From an uncultured Dermabacteraceae bacterium (GTDB lineage: Bacteria; Actinomycetota; Actinomycetes; Actinomycetales; Dermabacteraceae), in NCBI GenBank assembly GCA_946223075.1, contig CAMILZ010000008.1, positions 1 through 64,000 of the forward strand: a stretch of 64,000 nt of DNA, read 5' to 3'. Made by a program: the position numbers and the translations under genes. Position 1 is the stretch's first letter; each line of letters opens with the position of its first letter. Shown here piece by piece: positions 16,676 to 26,151 of the stretch. The notes beneath the pieces are model-generated. The model ran no database searches. It was not told the origin of the DNA and saw only the letters and a list, made by a program, of their open reading frames with translations.

Positions 16676-17542
16676 TCAGGACATGTCGTAGGTCATGCGA
16701 TTCGAGAAGAACCGCTGCTGTGCGAAGGACAGAGCCGCGAGGATCACGAAGAGGATCACCGCGACGGCGCCAGCTCGCCCAAGACGCCCAGCGCCGAACG
16801 CCTCGTTGTAAATGAGCGAGGCCACGACCTGGGTGCTATTACCCGGCCCTCCCCCGGTGAGCGAATACACGGTGTCAAACACCTGGAAACTCGCGACCAT
16901 TTGCGTGAGCGCCACGAAAAACGTCGTGGGATTCAAAAGCGGCAGCGTAATCGAGAAAAAGCGGCGAATGCTTCCCGCACCATCAAGCTCCGCGGCCTCG
17001 TAAATCGACGGCGGGATCTTTTGGAGGCCCGCCTGGTAAAACAGTGCGTTATATCCGACGGCTTGCCACACCGCAACGAAGGCCACGGCTGGAAGGGCGA
17101 GCGTGTGCGACGTGAGCCACTCGATTCGCGTTCCAAGCAGCGCGTTCAGCGCGCCGTACGTGGGCTGGTAAATCCACTTCCACACGACACCAATCGCGAC
17201 GGGCGCGCACACCCACGGAATCACCACAATGATTCTGAACAGGGTTGATCCGGGGAACATCTTGTTGAGCTGGAGAGCGAGAAGCAGCCCGAGGGCGATC
17301 CCGAGCGGAACGCTCATGAGCGTGAACAGCAGCGTCACAAAAAGCGAATTCCACAGCGCATCGCCGCTCAACAAGATCTCGTAGTTCTTGAAACCGATGA
17401 ACTCGCGCGAGCCCACGATCTCCCAATTCGTCAGCGAAAGCCCGAAAGCCACCACGACGGGGAGCAGAATGAACGCGAACACGCCGATCGCGGCGGGGAG
17501 CACGAAAAGCCACGAAAGAATCGGGTGGCGAAGCCGCATCAT
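16676..17542 (-). CDS. Sugar ABC transporter permease (MalF type)
   Basis: A 288-residue permease with six predicted helices. Its first helix is PILSWLFVLPAAIGVFAFIL, and the EAA loop is EAAELDGAGSIRRFFSITLPLLNP, followed by the conserved TQMVASFQVFDTVYSLTGGGPG. I start it at the first ATG of ATGATG at 17542, because AAGGAG lies eight bases upstream. The GTG at 17560 would put that Shine-Dalgarno inside the gene. It is the first gene of the importer cluster. Upstream, the minus strand carries two GGCATA words that may be regulatory. Confidence 0.9.
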   Translation of the reverse strand: MMRLRHPILSWLFVLPAAIGVFAFILLPVVVAFGLSLTNWEIVGSREFIGFKNYEILLSGDALWNSLFVTLLFTLMSVPLGIALGLLLALQLNKMFPGSTLFRIIVVIPWVCAPVAIGVVWKWIYQPTYGALNALLGTRIEWLTSHTLALPAVAFVAVWQAVGYNALFYQAGLQKIPPSIYEAAELDGAGSIRRFFSITLPLLNPTTFFVALTQMVASFQVFDTVYSLTGGGPGNSTQVVASLIYNEAFGAGRLGRAGAVAVILFVILAALSFAQQRFFSNRMTYDMS

Positions 17543-17631
17543 GAATTCGACTCCTTCCACCCGATTCGATCTGAACTGAGACCAGAACTTATGCCTGGCC
17601 TAACGATAAGCTATGCCAGCGTACACCCCCA

Positions 17632-20160
17632 TCACTGAGCAACGCGTACAAGGCCAAGCTCGGCGGTGTGAGCAAGAACGCGATGCGAGGGCACAACGCG
17701 CACGGTGTAGCCGATCGCACCGAGGCTTTCGAGCTGGCGAGAGGCCGCAAACCGACCGTCGACGCCCTGCGTCATGGGCGCGACGACCGTGTCGGAAAGC
17801 TCACCCTCGTCGTTCACAGCACCCACGATGAGCTGAACCTCGACATCGTCGGCGCGGATCGAGCCGAGCTCAACGCTCGCGCTCACCGCGAGGGTGTCCC
17901 CCTCGACCGAGTCTTCGACGTCGTGGATATTCACGCCGCCCCAGCCCTGCGCAAGGCGCTGTCGATATTCGGCAAACTCGTGCGAGAGACCCGGCTCGTT
18001 CTCGAACTGCGCGACCGCCTTCGACGCCGGCGCATACAGCTCAGTGACGTAGTCGCGCACCATGCGGGTCGCGGTCACCTTCGGAGCGATCTCCACGAGG
18101 GAGTTGCGCACCATCTGGAGCCAGTGCGCGGGCACACCGTTCTCGTCACGGTCGTAGAACAGCGGAACAATGCGGTTTTCGAGAATGTTGTAGAGGCTCT
18201 CCGCTTCGAGGCGGTCACGCTCGCCACGATCCTCGATGTCAACCGTGTCGATGGTCCACCCCGCGGCGTCGGTCGCCATTTCATCCCACCAACCGTCGGA
18301 AATGGAGAACGTGAGCCCGCCGTTGAGCGCAACCTTCATGCCCGAGGTGCCTGAGGCCTCCTCGGGGCGGATCGGGTTGTTGAGCCACACGTCCGAGCCG
18401 GAAACGAGATACTGAGCCATGCGAATGTCGTAATCCGCGAGGAACACGATGCGATGGCGCACGCCGTGATCGTCCGCGAACTGCACGAGGCGCTGCATAA
18501 ACTCCTTGCCCGGGTAGTCCGCCGGGTGCGCCTTGCCGGCCACAACGATCTGCACGGGCCTCTCCTCATTGAGGAGGATCTCGCGAAGGCGCTCGGGCTG
18601 GCTCAGCATGAGCGTCAGGCGCTTGTAGGTCGAGACGCGGCGTGCGAAGCCGATCGTGAGCACATTCGGGTCGAGAACCGCATCAACCCAACCAAGCTCG
18701 CCCGGGTGGGCACCGCGACGCACCCACGAGCGGCGCACGTCCTCGCGTGCGCGCTCGACGAGGTTCGTGCGAAGAGTGTTACGCACCTCAAGCAGCGACT
18801 CATCGCTCAGGGTTCCAAGCGCCGACCAATCGCTGAGGGCTGACAGGTCGATATCGCCGAACACGCTCTTGTAAAGCGCATCCATTGGACGCGAGATCCA
18901 GGTACGGCGATGCACACCGTTCGTAATCGACGTGATCGGCACTTCCGCCTCGTCAAAGCCCGGGTAGAGATCTTTGAACATGCGGCGGCTCGTCTCGCCG
19001 TGAAGCTTTGCCACGCCGTTCGAACGCTGCGAAAGTCGGAAGCCCATGTGCGCCATGTTGAACACGTTGCCGCCGTCCTCAACCCCGAGCGCGAGCGCAG
19101 CTTCGACCGGGAGGTTCGGCACGAGCCGCGAAATCCCATTGCCATCGGCATCGAGGAAGTGGCGCAACTGGCCGGCGTCGAAGCGGTCAATACCGGCAGG
19201 CACGGGCGTGTGGGTCGTGAACACCGAGCCCGCCCGCGTCTGCGTGAGAGCGGCGTCAAAGCTGAGGCCTTTGCCCATGAGCTGCCCGATGCGCTCCAGA
19301 CCGAGGAAGCCCGCGTGGCCTTCATTGAGGTGGAACACGTCGCGCTCGCGGCGGCCCTCGAGCTCGACAAAGCGCTCAACCGCGCGCACGCCGCCGATAC
19401 CAAGCACGATTTCCTGTTCGATGCGGTGGAAGTGGTCGCCGCCGTAGAGGCGGTCGGTGATCTGGCGTGCGCCCTCGTCGTTACCATCGACATTCGTGTC
19501 GAGCAGAAGAAGCGAGATGCGACCCACCTGGGCCTTCCACAGGGCGATCATGACGATGCGCTCTCCGGGGAACGTGACGTTGACACACACCTGGTCGCCG
19601 TCGGCATCCGTCACGGGCGTCACCGCGAGTTCCTCGGTGACATTCTGCTTGTAGTTTTCCTGCTGCCAGCCCTCACGGTTGAGCGACTGCGAGAAGTAGC
19701 CCCACTGGTAGAGAAGGCCAATGCCGATGAGGTCCACGCCGAGATCCGAGGCGGACTTGAGGTGGTCACCCGCGAGGATGCCGAGACCGCCCGAGTAGAT
19801 GGGGAGGGTCGGCGAAATACCAAACTCCATCGAGAAGTACGCGATCGCGGGTGCACCCGGCGCTTCCTTCTGGAACCAGCGCTCGGAACTCATGTAGCTC
19901 TCAAGTTCTGCAAGCCGCGCGTCAAGAGCAGCGCGGAACCCGGGATCCGCTGCGACTTCCCTGTAGCGGCGCGCGGAAACCATGCCCAGTTGCACAACGG
20001 GGTTGCGGTTGCTCTCCTCGAACGCGCGCGGATCGAGCGCCTCAAAAAGGTCGCGAGTCTCGGGGTTCCAGGTCCACCGAAGGTTGTAGGCGAGGGTGCG
20101 CAGCCCCTCGAGCTCAGCGGGGAGTTCGGACGTGATGGAAAGGGTACGTAGTGCCTTCAT
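17632..20160 (-). CDS. glgP: Alpha-glucan (glycogen/maltodextrin) phosphorylase
   Basis: An 842-residue PLP-dependent phosphorylase that releases glucose 1-phosphate from alpha-1,4-glucans. The N-terminal YNLRWTWNPETRDLFEALDP and the DUF3417-type domain mark the mycobacterial/thermophilic form rather than the MalP form. The PLP site is in PEEASGTSGMKVALNGGL (Schiff-base lysine in SGMK). FSMEFGISPTLPIYSGGLG, DVFHLNEGHAGFL and FTTHTPVPAGIDRF are also diagnostic. On the minus strand TACCTT lies seven bases before the ATG, while AAGGGG is only two bases from it, too close to act as a ribosome site. Leaderless expression is therefore likely. The neighbouring sugar importer makes maltodextrin use plausible. 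Confidence 0.95.
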   Translation of the reverse strand: MKALRTLSITSELPAELEGLRTLAYNLRWTWNPETRDLFEALDPRAFEESNRNPVVQLGMVSARRYREVAADPGFRAALDARLAELESYMSSERWFQKEAPGAPAIAYFSMEFGISPTLPIYSGGLGILAGDHLKSASDLGVDLIGIGLLYQWGYFSQSLNREGWQQENYKQNVTEELAVTPVTDADGDQVCVNVTFPGERIVMIALWKAQVGRISLLLLDTNVDGNDEGARQITDRLYGGDHFHRIEQEIVLGIGGVRAVERFVELEGRRERDVFHLNEGHAGFLGLERIGQLMGKGLSFDAALTQTRAGSVFTTHTPVPAGIDRFDAGQLRHFLDADGNGISRLVPNLPVEAALALGVEDGGNVFNMAHMGFRLSQRSNGVAKLHGETSRRMFKDLYPGFDEAEVPITSITNGVHRRTWISRPMDALYKSVFGDIDLSALSDWSALGTLSDESLLEVRNTLRTNLVERAREDVRRSWVRRGAHPGELGWVDAVLDPNVLTIGFARRVSTYKRLTLMLSQPERLREILLNEERPVQIVVAGKAHPADYPGKEFMQRLVQFADDHGVRHRIVFLADYDIRMAQYLVSGSDVWLNNPIRPEEASGTSGMKVALNGGLTFSISDGWWDEMATDAAGWTIDTVDIEDRGERDRLEAESLYNILENRIVPLFYDRDENGVPAHWLQMVRNSLVEIAPKVTATRMVRDYVTELYAPASKAVAQFENEPGLSHEFAEYRQRLAQGWGGVNIHDVEDSVEGDTLAVSASVELGSIRADDVEVQLIVGAVNDEGELSDTVVAPMTQGVDGRFAASRQLESLGAIGYTVRVVPSHRVLAHTAELGLVRVAQ

Positions 20161-20167
20161 ACCCCTT

Positions 20168-20173
20168 AAGGTA
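20168..20173 (-). promoter_or_regulatory. -10 element (TACCTT) of glgP, leaderless type
   Basis: On the minus strand TACCTT is followed by seven bases and then the glgP ATG. The AAGGGGT between them is too near the ATG to serve as a Shine-Dalgarno. Confidence 0.45.
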
Positions 20174-20263
20174 GCCGAGCCCGCCGCTCACCACGCGCCT
20201 TCCGCATGAAATGTTCTTGCGGAGTTCGCTTGGGGTTCGCGGCGGGCTCGACCTTGGGGCTGT

Positions 20264-21946
20264 TTAGTCCCTGGTCAGGCGGCGGTGGGTCACGCGGTGC
20301 GGGCGTGCCGCATCTTCACCGAGGCGCTCAACCTTGTTCTTTTCGTACGACTCGAAGTTGCCTTCGAACCAGTACCACTGCGACGGGTTCTCCTCGGTGC
20401 CTTCGTAGGCGAGGATGTGGGTCGCAACGCGGTCAAGGAACCAGCGATCGTGCGAGACAACCACGGCACAGCCGGGGAAGTTGAGGAGTGCGTTCTCGAG
20501 CGAGCTCAGGGTCTGAACGTCGAGGTCGTTGGTCGGCTCGTCGAGGAGCAGGAGGTTGCCACCCTGCTTGAGCGTAAGCGCGAGGTTCAAACGGTTGCGC
20601 TCACCGCCCGAGAGCACGCCAGCCTTCTTCTGCTGATCCGGGCCCTTGAAGCCGAACTGCGACACGTATGCGCGCGAAGGAATCTCAACCTTGCCAACCT
20701 CGATGAAGTCGAGGCCATCGCTCACGACCTCCCAGAGGTTCTTTTCCGGGTCGATGTTCTCGCGGTTCTGGTCGACGTAGCTGATCTTGACGGTCTCGCC
20801 GACCTTAAGCTCGCCGCCGTCGAGAGGTTCGAGACCCACGAGAGTCTTGAAAAGCGTGGTTTTGCCGACACCGTTCGGACCGATCACGCCGACGATGCCG
20901 TTCGGCGGAAGCGAGAAGCTGAGGCCGTCGATGAGCGTGCGATCCCCGAAACCCTTCTTGAGGTTCTTCGCGTCGATCACGACATTGCCGAGGCGCGGGC
21001 CCGGCGGAATCGTGATCTCTTCGAAGTCGAGCTTGCGCATCGACTCGGCTTCCTTCGCCATCTCCTCATAGCGAGCAAGACGCGCCTTCGACTTCGCCTG
21101 GCGCCCCTTGGCGCTTGAGCGCACCCATTCGAGTTCTTCCTTGAGGCGCTTTTGGAGCTTCTGGTCCTTCTTACCCTGGACCTCGAGACGCTCCTGCTTC
21201 TTCTGAAGGTAGGTCGAGTAGTTGCCCTCGTACGGGTAAAGGTGACCGCGGTCGACCTCGGCGATCCACTCGGCAACGTGATCGAGGAAGTAGCGATCGT
21301 GGGTAATCGCAATGACGGCGCCCTCGTAGCTCTGGAGGTGCTTCTCGAGCCACAGAACCGATTCGGCATCGAGGTGGTTCGTGGGCTCGTCGAGAAGAAG
21401 CAGATCAGGCTTCTGGAGGAGGAGCTTGCACAGCGCAACGCGGCGACGCTCACCACCGGAAAGGTGGGTCACGGGCTCGTCACCGGGCGGGCATCGAAGA
21501 GCGTCCATTGCCTGCTCGAGCTGCGAGTCGAGATCCCAGCCATTCGCGGCGTCGATCTCGGTCTGGAGCGTGCCCATCTCGGCCATAAGCGCGTCGAAAT
21601 CCGCATCGGGCTCGCCCATGAGCTCGCCGATCTCGTTGAAGCGCTGCACCTTCGAGTAGAGATCGCCCATGCCCTCTTGGACGTTCTCGAGAACGGTCTT
21701 TTCTTCGTTGAGCGGCGGCTCCTGCATGAGGATGCCCACGCTGTAGCCGGGGCTGAGGCGCGCTTCGCCGTTGCTCGGCTCATCGAGGCCCGCCATGATC
21801 TTGAGGATCGTCGACTTACCGGCGCCGTTCGGGCCGACCATGCCGATCTTGGCGCCCGGGAAGAAGCTCATGGTGACGTCGTCAAGGATGACCTTGTCGC
21901 CCACCTGCTTGCGCGCCTTGTACATGGTGTAGATGAACTCTGCCAA
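20264..21946 (-). CDS. ettA: Energy-dependent translational throttle protein EttA (ABC-F ATPase)
   Basis: A soluble twin-ATPase of 560 residues that binds the ribosomal E site and gates the first elongation step according to ATP level. There are two Walker A loops (GPNGAGKSTIL, GPNGVGKTTLF), two signatures (LSGGERRRVALCKLLL, LSGGERNRLNLALTL) and two LLLDEPTN Walker B motifs, with the P-site interaction linker between domains. I start at the TTG at 21946 (LAEFIYTMYKARKQVGDK). That aligns with the E. coli EttA N-terminus (MAQFVYTM), gives the right length (555 in E. coli), and has GGAG five bases upstream. The ATG-led reading from 22015 adds 23 unrelated residues. Confidence 0.94.
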   Translation of the reverse strand: MAEFIYTMYKARKQVGDKVILDDVTMSFFPGAKIGMVGPNGAGKSTILKIMAGLDEPSNGEARLSPGYSVGILMQEPPLNEEKTVLENVQEGMGDLYSKVQRFNEIGELMGEPDADFDALMAEMGTLQTEIDAANGWDLDSQLEQAMDALRCPPGDEPVTHLSGGERRRVALCKLLLQKPDLLLLDEPTNHLDAESVLWLEKHLQSYEGAVIAITHDRYFLDHVAEWIAEVDRGHLYPYEGNYSTYLQKKQERLEVQGKKDQKLQKRLKEELEWVRSSAKGRQAKSKARLARYEEMAKEAESMRKLDFEEITIPPGPRLGNVVIDAKNLKKGFGDRTLIDGLSFSLPPNGIVGVIGPNGVGKTTLFKTLVGLEPLDGGELKVGETVKISYVDQNRENIDPEKNLWEVVSDGLDFIEVGKVEIPSRAYVSQFGFKGPDQQKKAGVLSGGERNRLNLALTLKQGGNLLLLDEPTNDLDVQTLSSLENALLNFPGCAVVVSHDRWFLDRVATHILAYEGTEENPSQWYWFEGNFESYEKNKVERLGEDAARPHRVTHRRLTRD

Positions 21947-22047
21947 TGTCTCTCCAATTGGTTCGTGGGTTGTTCCCCCACCGCTCATCGGCATCGAGCC
22001 GGAAGCGGTGGGCACAATGGTTTTAGTCTAGCGTCGGCCCCTGCACC

Positions 22048-22752
22048 TCAGCCGAGCGGGACCCCGCGCTCCGCGAGGACCTCGCGGGCGATGTCCCAGC
22101 CCGGTCGGGCTTCCGGTTCCGACGCCACCGTGCGGTCATTGCGAGGCCAGTAGTGCGCATCGATCCCGAGCGCCCGAGCGGCATCGACGTTCGCCTGCAG
22201 ATCGTCGAAGAAAATCACGTTGCCGGGCCGCGCGACCCCTCCGGTTTCGTGGGCGATAGCGTCCAGCAGGATCTCAAAGATCTCCCGCTCGGGCTTTTGC
22301 ACCTTCTCCTCGGCGCTAATGATCGCGAATTCAAACGCCTCGAACCACTCTTGCTTTCGCAGGTAGTCACCGAACGGGGCGTTGGTGTTCGACAGGATCA
22401 CAAGGCGAACCTCGTTGCGGGCGAGGTCATGGATGAGCTCGCGGCTCCCCTGCGCGATTTCCCCCCAGTAGCGATCGTCAAGATCGGCAAGGTCGGCAAT
22501 CTCGTCGGGCGTTGGATCGCCGATCGCGCTCGCCTCGCACACTGCTCGCCAGTAGTCGTCGAGCGAAATCTCACCGCCGTCGAGCTTTTTCCGCTCGCCC
22601 CAGTAGACCTTGCGAACGGCCTCGTAATCGCCGCCCACCTCGCTGTGGATCACGGGGACGGGGTCGTGGTGCGCGGCGACCACACCACCAAAATCGAACA
22701 CCACCGTGAGCTGGGTGACCGGGTCGTGCGCCCGGCGCCTCGCGCGTGCCAT
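22048..22752 (-). CDS. HAD-family hydrolase (subfamily IA)
   Basis: A 234-residue phosphatase-like protein. Motif I is VVFDFGGVVA (nucleophile Asp; the second Asp is replaced by Gly, as in the DFGGV group), motif II is VILSNTN, motif III is the lysine in EEKVQKPEREIFEILL, and motif IV is IFFDDLQANVDAARALG. The helical cap lies between motifs I and II. Loss of the second motif I aspartate is usual in HAD-IA proteins that are not classical phosphatases (dehalogenase or epoxide-hydrolase-N-like), so the reaction is uncertain. AGAGGAG precedes the ATG. Confidence 0.85.
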   Translation of the reverse strand: MARARRRAHDPVTQLTVVFDFGGVVAAHHDPVPVIHSEVGGDYEAVRKVYWGERKKLDGGEISLDDYWRAVCEASAIGDPTPDEIADLADLDDRYWGEIAQGSRELIHDLARNEVRLVILSNTNAPFGDYLRKQEWFEAFEFAIISAEEKVQKPEREIFEILLDAIAHETGGVARPGNVIFFDDLQANVDAARALGIDAHYWPRNDRTVASEPEARPGWDIAREVLAERGVPLG

Positions 22753-22804
22753 GACTCTCCTCTGTTCCTTAGTGTCGCAAGCGGGTCAATCGTGTGGTCG
22801 CGGC

Positions 22805-23908
22805 CTAGCCGCACGTGGCAACGCCCTCGATCGAGCCTTGTGTGGCGATGTGTTCGACTGCCGCGATGGCCTCGGTGAGGGAGTCAACACGAACGACCTT
22901 GAGGCCATCGGGGATATGTCCCTGGACGTCCTCGCAGTTCAATCCGGGAGCGAGGAAAAACTCGGCTCCGTCGGACCGTGCCCCGATCATTTTCTGGCGG
23001 ATCCCGCCGATCGGGCCCACCGTTCCCTGTTCGTCAATCGTGCCGGTGCCGGCGATCTTTTTGCCGCCCGTGAGGTCACCCGGTGTCATTTCGTCGTAGA
23101 TCGCGAGGGCGAAAATCATGCCTGCGCTCGGGCCGCCAATCCCGTCGAGCGCGAAGTTCACCTTGACCGGGAAGTCGAAACCGCGGGAAAGAACGATCCC
23201 AAGGAGCGCGCGCTCCCCCTCATATCGGGGCGTGAGGGCGAAGGACTTCTCGTCGCCGCCGCGCCGCACGGTGAGCTTGACCTTGTCTCCGCGCGGGGTG
23301 GAGCCGATCGTCTCACCCGCCGCTGCGACGTTCTCGACCTTCTGGCCGTTGACCTCGAGCAGAACGTCACCGGGCTCGAGCTGACCGGCGGCGCCGCCAT
23401 CGCTGCGCACACCCGCGACGATCGTCGTCGTCGCATAGGAAATGCCCTGCTTCGAAAGCGCCGCCGCAATCGCCTCTTGCTGCGAACCGTTCATCTCGAC
23501 GGTGTTCATGAGCGAGTTATCTTCCGCGTCCGTGTCATCGGGGTAGAGCGCCTCAACGGGAATGATCGAGCGATCCCGATCGAACCACGCGGTCATCACC
23601 CCCGCGAGCGGAATGTCGTAGCCCGGTGAGCCTTGGACCGAGACGGTTGTCATCCGCAACTCGCCTTTGCTCGGGGCATCATCGCGGTTTTCGACACTCA
23701 CGATGTCTTGGCCGTCGTACTTCCCGAGCACGTTGAGCGAGGGCCCCGGCGATTCGACAACGTATGGCGCGGGGAGCGCGGCGGCGAGCACGGTGAGCAC
23801 GACGAGCGCGAGCGCCGAGACGGTCACCGTCCAGAGCCGAAACGTGTACAGGCGCGGCTTCGTGACACTCTCGGGCACGACCGCGAGTTTCTTGAGGGCA
23901 TTTTTCAC
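22805..23908 (-). CDS. PDZ-domain Lon-like secreted/membrane serine protease (YlbL type)
   Basis: About 367 residues. An N-terminal membrane anchor (TFRLWTVTVSALALVVLTVLAA) is followed by an external part with a PDZ domain (GAAGQLEPGDVLLEVNGQKVEN) and a C-terminal Lon (S16) proteolytic domain. The catalytic serine is in IGGPSAGM and the lysine in GGIRQKMIGA, forming the Ser-Lys dyad. Such proteins process membrane or envelope substrates. I choose the GTG at 23908: a -10-like GACAAT lies six bases upstream, and the ATG eight codons earlier would precede the promoter. It is divergent from the zincin gene, the arrangement I recall for Rv3194c/Rv3195. Confidence 0.88.
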   Translation of the reverse strand: MKNALKKLAVVPESVTKPRLYTFRLWTVTVSALALVVLTVLAAALPAPYVVESPGPSLNVLGKYDGQDIVSVENRDDAPSKGELRMTTVSVQGSPGYDIPLAGVMTAWFDRDRSIIPVEALYPDDTDAEDNSLMNTVEMNGSQQEAIAAALSKQGISYATTTIVAGVRSDGGAAGQLEPGDVLLEVNGQKVENVAAAGETIGSTPRGDKVKLTVRRGGDEKSFALTPRYEGERALLGIVLSRGFDFPVKVNFALDGIGGPSAGMIFALAIYDEMTPGDLTGGKKIAGTGTIDEQGTVGPIGGIRQKMIGARSDGAEFFLAPGLNCEDVQGHIPDGLKVVRVDSLTEAIAAVEHIATQGSIEGVATCG

Positions 23909-23914
23909 GTGGCT

Positions 23915-23920
23915 ATTGTC
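23915..23920 (-). promoter_or_regulatory. -10 element (GACAAT) of the ylbL-like gene, leaderless type
   Basis: On the minus strand GACAAT is followed by AGCCAC and the GTG start at 23908. The six-base spacing matches the other leaderless candidates and supports the GTG over the upstream ATG at 23932. Confidence 0.4.
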
Positions 23921-24052
23921 CCAGAGAATCACGTCTGCCGCTCACAGCCGCCTTCGCGGGAAGCGAAACGTCTCCCTCATGCCTCTCCCGCTCGATACGC
24001 TTGGGGAATCCGTGATCGGCGGCCAGTGCCGCCTCAATCGACAGGAGCGCGC

Positions 24053-25603
24053 ATGAGCGACGAGTCCAACGAAGAAAACCTCCGCAAGTTCCTCGAGGAG
24101 ATTTTCCAGGGGCAAATCCCCCCGGGGGCACTCGAGGGTCTCGATCTTTCCGAGCTCGCGAAAGGTGCGGGCCTTCCGAGCGATCCGGCGATGCTGCGCA
24201 TGGCGGCGCTCCAAATGCAGTCTCTCTTTGCCGCCGGGGGTGGCGGTCCCGTGAACTGGAAGCTCGGGCACGATCTTGCGCGTCAGGTCGCGTCGGGCAA
24301 CGTCACGCTTCTGCCCACGGGGGCTCTCCCTCAGATTGGCGGCACGTCGATCGGCACGGCCGGCGATCCCAACGTGAGCGAGGCCGACGAGCAAGCGCTA
24401 CGCGAGGCTGGCAACGTGGCGGCGATGTGGCTCGCCGAGAAGACTGATTTCGCTGTCGTGAGCGACGCTGTCGAGTGCTGGAGCCGCGGAACGTGGGTCA
24501 ACCGCACCCTGCCGCGCTGGCAAAAGATCGTGGAGCCGGTCGCGCAATACATGGCCGAGGCGATCGGCGATGCGTTCGCGAAACAGCTCGGCGAGCTCGG
24601 TGGGCTCGAGCAGCTTGGTGGCGCGGGAGCGCTCGGCGCTATGGGCGGCGCCCTAGGCGACCCGAGCTCGATGATGAAGAAAATGGGCGGCACGATGTTC
24701 GGCTTGCAGTTTGGCCATGCGATCGGCTCGATCGCACGTGAAGCCATCGGCGTCACCGATCTTTCGCTCCCCCTGTGGACGTTCTACGCGCCCGTGATCG
24801 TGCCCGCGAATCTCACCGACGTTCTCGAGGGGACCGATCTCGACGTCGATGCAGCGCGCATCTTTTTCACTGCACGCGAGATCGCGCACCAGAGCCTGTT
24901 CAAGAGCGCGCCGTGGCTCCCCGAGCATCTCTTTACGGCCATCGAGGGGTACGCTCGAGGCATCACGCTTGACATGGGGGCCCTCGAGGAGAAAATCCGC
25001 GACTTCGACGTCAATAATCCCGCGGCAATGAGCGCGACGAATCCCGAAGACATTTTCACGTTCACGCGTTCCAAGGAGCAAGAACGCGCTCTCACGGAAC
25101 TGACGACGACTCTCGCCCTCATCGAATCGTGGGTCGACCTCGTCGTCACCGAAGCTCTTCGAGACAAGCTCCCCCGCCTCGATGCGATGCGCGAACTCGT
25201 CCAGCGGCGCCGCGCCACGGGCGGGAGCGCCCTCGATACCCTGACGAATCTCGTGGGCATCGAGCTGCACCCGCGCTCGGTCAAGGAAGCGTACGCGTGG
25301 TGGGAATCGGTTCTCGCCACCGAGGGCATGGAGGGTCGCGAGAAGGTGTGGGCTCACCCGGACCTCCTCCCGAGCCCCGAGGTGCTGAGCGGCAGGCCGC
25401 AGGCCCCTCAGGCACCTGTTCCCACGGAGGATTCCGACGGTGACGGGCTTCCCGACCTTCCCGAGTTTGGCGCGATGAACTCGGCCTCGCCCGATTTCGA
25501 TGAGGAGCTTCGCAAGTTGCTCGATGGCGAGCTCGGCGCTCCCGGTCAGGAGCCCGGTGACTCCCCCGACGGCGACGGCGAGAAGCCGGGCGAGGATCAG
25601 TGA
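24053..25603 (+). CDS. Zincin-like protein (DUF2342 / zinc-dependent metalloprotease family)
   Basis: A 516-residue protein of the actinobacterial DUF2342 (Zincin_2) family, once linked to coenzyme F420 genes by co-occurrence. Visible landmarks are SDESNEENLRKFLEEIF at the N-terminus, a Gly/Met-rich segment around residues 190-215, the conserved AREIAHQSLFKSAPWLPEHL, and a Pro/Asp/Gly-rich tail of about 60 residues. I do not see a canonical HExxH, so peptidase activity is a family label rather than something the sequence shows. AGGAG lies six bases before the ATG. Its stop overlaps the next GTG start (GTGA), so it is coupled to the Nudix gene. Confidence 0.82.
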   Translation: MSDESNEENLRKFLEEIFQGQIPPGALEGLDLSELAKGAGLPSDPAMLRMAALQMQSLFAAGGGGPVNWKLGHDLARQVASGNVTLLPTGALPQIGGTSIGTAGDPNVSEADEQALREAGNVAAMWLAEKTDFAVVSDAVECWSRGTWVNRTLPRWQKIVEPVAQYMAEAIGDAFAKQLGELGGLEQLGGAGALGAMGGALGDPSSMMKKMGGTMFGLQFGHAIGSIAREAIGVTDLSLPLWTFYAPVIVPANLTDVLEGTDLDVDAARIFFTAREIAHQSLFKSAPWLPEHLFTAIEGYARGITLDMGALEEKIRDFDVNNPAAMSATNPEDIFTFTRSKEQERALTELTTTLALIESWVDLVVTEALRDKLPRLDAMRELVQRRRATGGSALDTLTNLVGIELHPRSVKEAYAWWESVLATEGMEGREKVWAHPDLLPSPEVLSGRPQAPQAPVPTEDSDGDGLPDLPEFGAMNSASPDFDEELRKLLDGELGAPGQEPGDSPDGDGEKPGEDQ

Positions 25604-26136
25604 GCCTCCCCGGACGTTTCCTCGCCGAGCTCGAGGCGTGTGCGCCCTCTCGCGAGAGGCAGCGTTTCCTCGCGCTCGCGACCTCGAGCGACAACGCGCA
25701 CCTAAAATCGAGCGGCCCCGTGCACTTCACGGCAAGCGGCATAGTGATTGACGCCTCCGGCCAGTTCGTTGCCCTCCATCACCACCGCAAGGTCGGTGCG
25801 TGGCTCCAATTCGGTGGACACATCGAGGAGGGCGAAGCGAGCTTCGAGGAGGCCGCGCGGCGAGAGGTTGCCGAGGAGGCGGGGCTGAGCGACCTCGAGA
25901 TTGTGGGCACCTCGCCGCTCACCCTTCACGCGCACACCCTCAATAAGAACTTTGCGGTGTGCAGCGAACACTGGGACGTGCAGTACCTCATGCGCGCGAC
26001 TATCACCCCCGTGCAGCCCACGGATGCTTTGACCTTGAGCGAAGAAAGCCACGACGCGCGATGGTGGAGGCTCGATGAACTCCCCACAAGCGTCGTTCCC
26101 GACCTCGTTCCCACGCTCGAACGGCTGCGCGCCTGA
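25600..26136 (+). CDS. Nudix hydrolase
   Basis: A 178-residue pyrophosphohydrolase. The Nudix box is complete: GGHIEEGEASFEEAARREVAEEAG, matching Gx5Ex7REUxEExGU, with glutamates that bind magnesium. It cleaves a nucleoside diphosphate linked to some group; the substrate is unknown. The GTG start overlaps the preceding stop by four bases. The N-terminal 45 residues (LPGRFLAELEACAPSRERQRFLAL) form a helical extension before the Nudix fold, common in actinobacterial homologues. It is convergent with the metallopeptidase gene, with a 15-base gap and no hairpin. Confidence 0.9.
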   Translation: MSLPGRFLAELEACAPSRERQRFLALATSSDNAHLKSSGPVHFTASGIVIDASGQFVALHHHRKVGAWLQFGGHIEEGEASFEEAARREVAEEAGLSDLEIVGTSPLTLHAHTLNKNFAVCSEHWDVQYLMRATITPVQPTDALTLSEESHDARWWRLDELPTSVVPDLVPTLERLRA

Positions 26137-26151
26137 GCCTGCCGCGCGACG

